From Microcystis sp. T1-4 (GTDB lineage: Bacteria > Cyanobacteriota > Cyanobacteriia > Cyanobacteriales > Microcystaceae), in NCBI RefSeq assembly GCF_000297435.1, contig NZ_CAIP01000115.1:1-31533 (forward strand): a DNA stretch of 31,533 nt, read 5' to 3'. Below are positions 31,363 to 31,533 of the stretch, one piece after another. Position 1 is the first letter of the stretch; each line of letters begins with the position of its first letter. A model generated the notes under the pieces. The model made no database searches, was not told the origin of the DNA, and worked only from the letters and a program-made list of their open reading frames with translations. A program made the position numbers and the translations under genes.

Positions 31363-31533
31363 AAATTCGGTTTTTGCTGGATGAAAATTTATCTCCTAAG
31401 CTAAAAATAGCGGTTCAACGTATCAATTCTACTATAGATATTTTGCGAGTTGGTGATGCGGATGCACCTCTTTTAGGGACACTTGATCCTAATTTATTGC
31501 AATATTTAGAATTATCCCAGAGACTGTTAATCT
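31359..31533 (+). CDS. DUF5615 PIN-like toxin, cut by the window end
   Basis: The first 58 codons of a PIN-like protein: MKIRFLLDENLSPKL carries the conserved LLDEN-L motif with acidic active-site residues, followed by DILRVGDADAPLLGTLDPNL. Partner of the upstream DUF433 antitoxin (4-bp overlap). Full members are about 110-120 residues, so the remainder lies outside. Confidence 0.85.
   Translation, partial: MKIRFLLDENLSPKLKIAVQRINSTIDILRVGDADAPLLGTLDPNLLQYLELSQRLLI

Overview
The window looks like a cyanobacterial chromosome, most probably Microcystis or a close relative. HIP1 octamers (GCGATCGC) are very frequent, there are toxin-antitoxin cassettes, PEP-CTERM exported proteins, Hps-type pseudopilins and a phylloquinone-type MenA, and intergenic space is crowded with short palindromic elements. 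This is an inference from gene content and repeat style; no rRNA or tRNA gene is visible to confirm it.

Layout. 1-4100 is an accessory stretch: an orphan MazE-like antitoxin, a hicB-hicA pair, a DUF104-type/VapC pair and a REP-associated transposase (RAYT) with an in-frame stop and REP palindromes around it. These are separated by three arrays of degenerate HIP1-plus-CT-rich units. 4128-5345 encodes an unusual protein: a helical N-terminal region like those of cyanobacterial conflict/STAND proteins, an Asn-rich linker, coiled coils and a C-terminal plant-type [2Fe-2S] ferredoxin domain. Next come a DUF1214 fragment, a second Hic pair in hicA-hicB order, and a zinc-uptake operon (znuA-znuC) whose znuC ends at a small inverted-repeat element with no permease following. 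8445-12317 holds a group II intron 5' fragment, a MITE and intact mfd.

12318-18530 is a gene graveyard with a few intact genes: LprI-like protein, a remnant of an FdhF/YdeP-type molybdopterin oxidoreductase, a GDSL esterase whose tail is supplied by a MITE, a decayed ISAzo13-like transposase, a topA 3' remnant, a small DNA-binding-like protein, nested repeats and the 3' end (domain V/VI) of a group II intron. 18531-19937 encodes two pseudopilins with a 218-bp tandem duplication between them. 19979-28965 is mostly ordinary: conserved cyanobacterial small proteins, an RsbW-like ATPase, RlmD-type rRNA methyltransferase, a sulfotransferase-like protein, HerA-type ATPase, MenA, a Uma2 nuclease and a WD40 lipoprotein. 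29002-31533 carries DUF5678-like/DUF29 genes, two MITE-like elements, a PEP-CTERM protein whose signal peptide is out of frame at a nine-G tract, and a DUF433/DUF5615 toxin-antitoxin pair cut by the window end.

The dominant theme is short non-autonomous elements that reshape genes: one abuts the menA start codon, one lies just upstream of mfd, one supplies the GDSL esterase tail, one supplies the znuC stop codon, and one family has a clean 9-bp target duplication with a second copy 29 kb away. The best candidate for an undescribed system is the ferredoxin fusion; the best-supported structural observations are the MITE families, the split intron fragments, the pseudopilin duplication and the poly-G frame switch.
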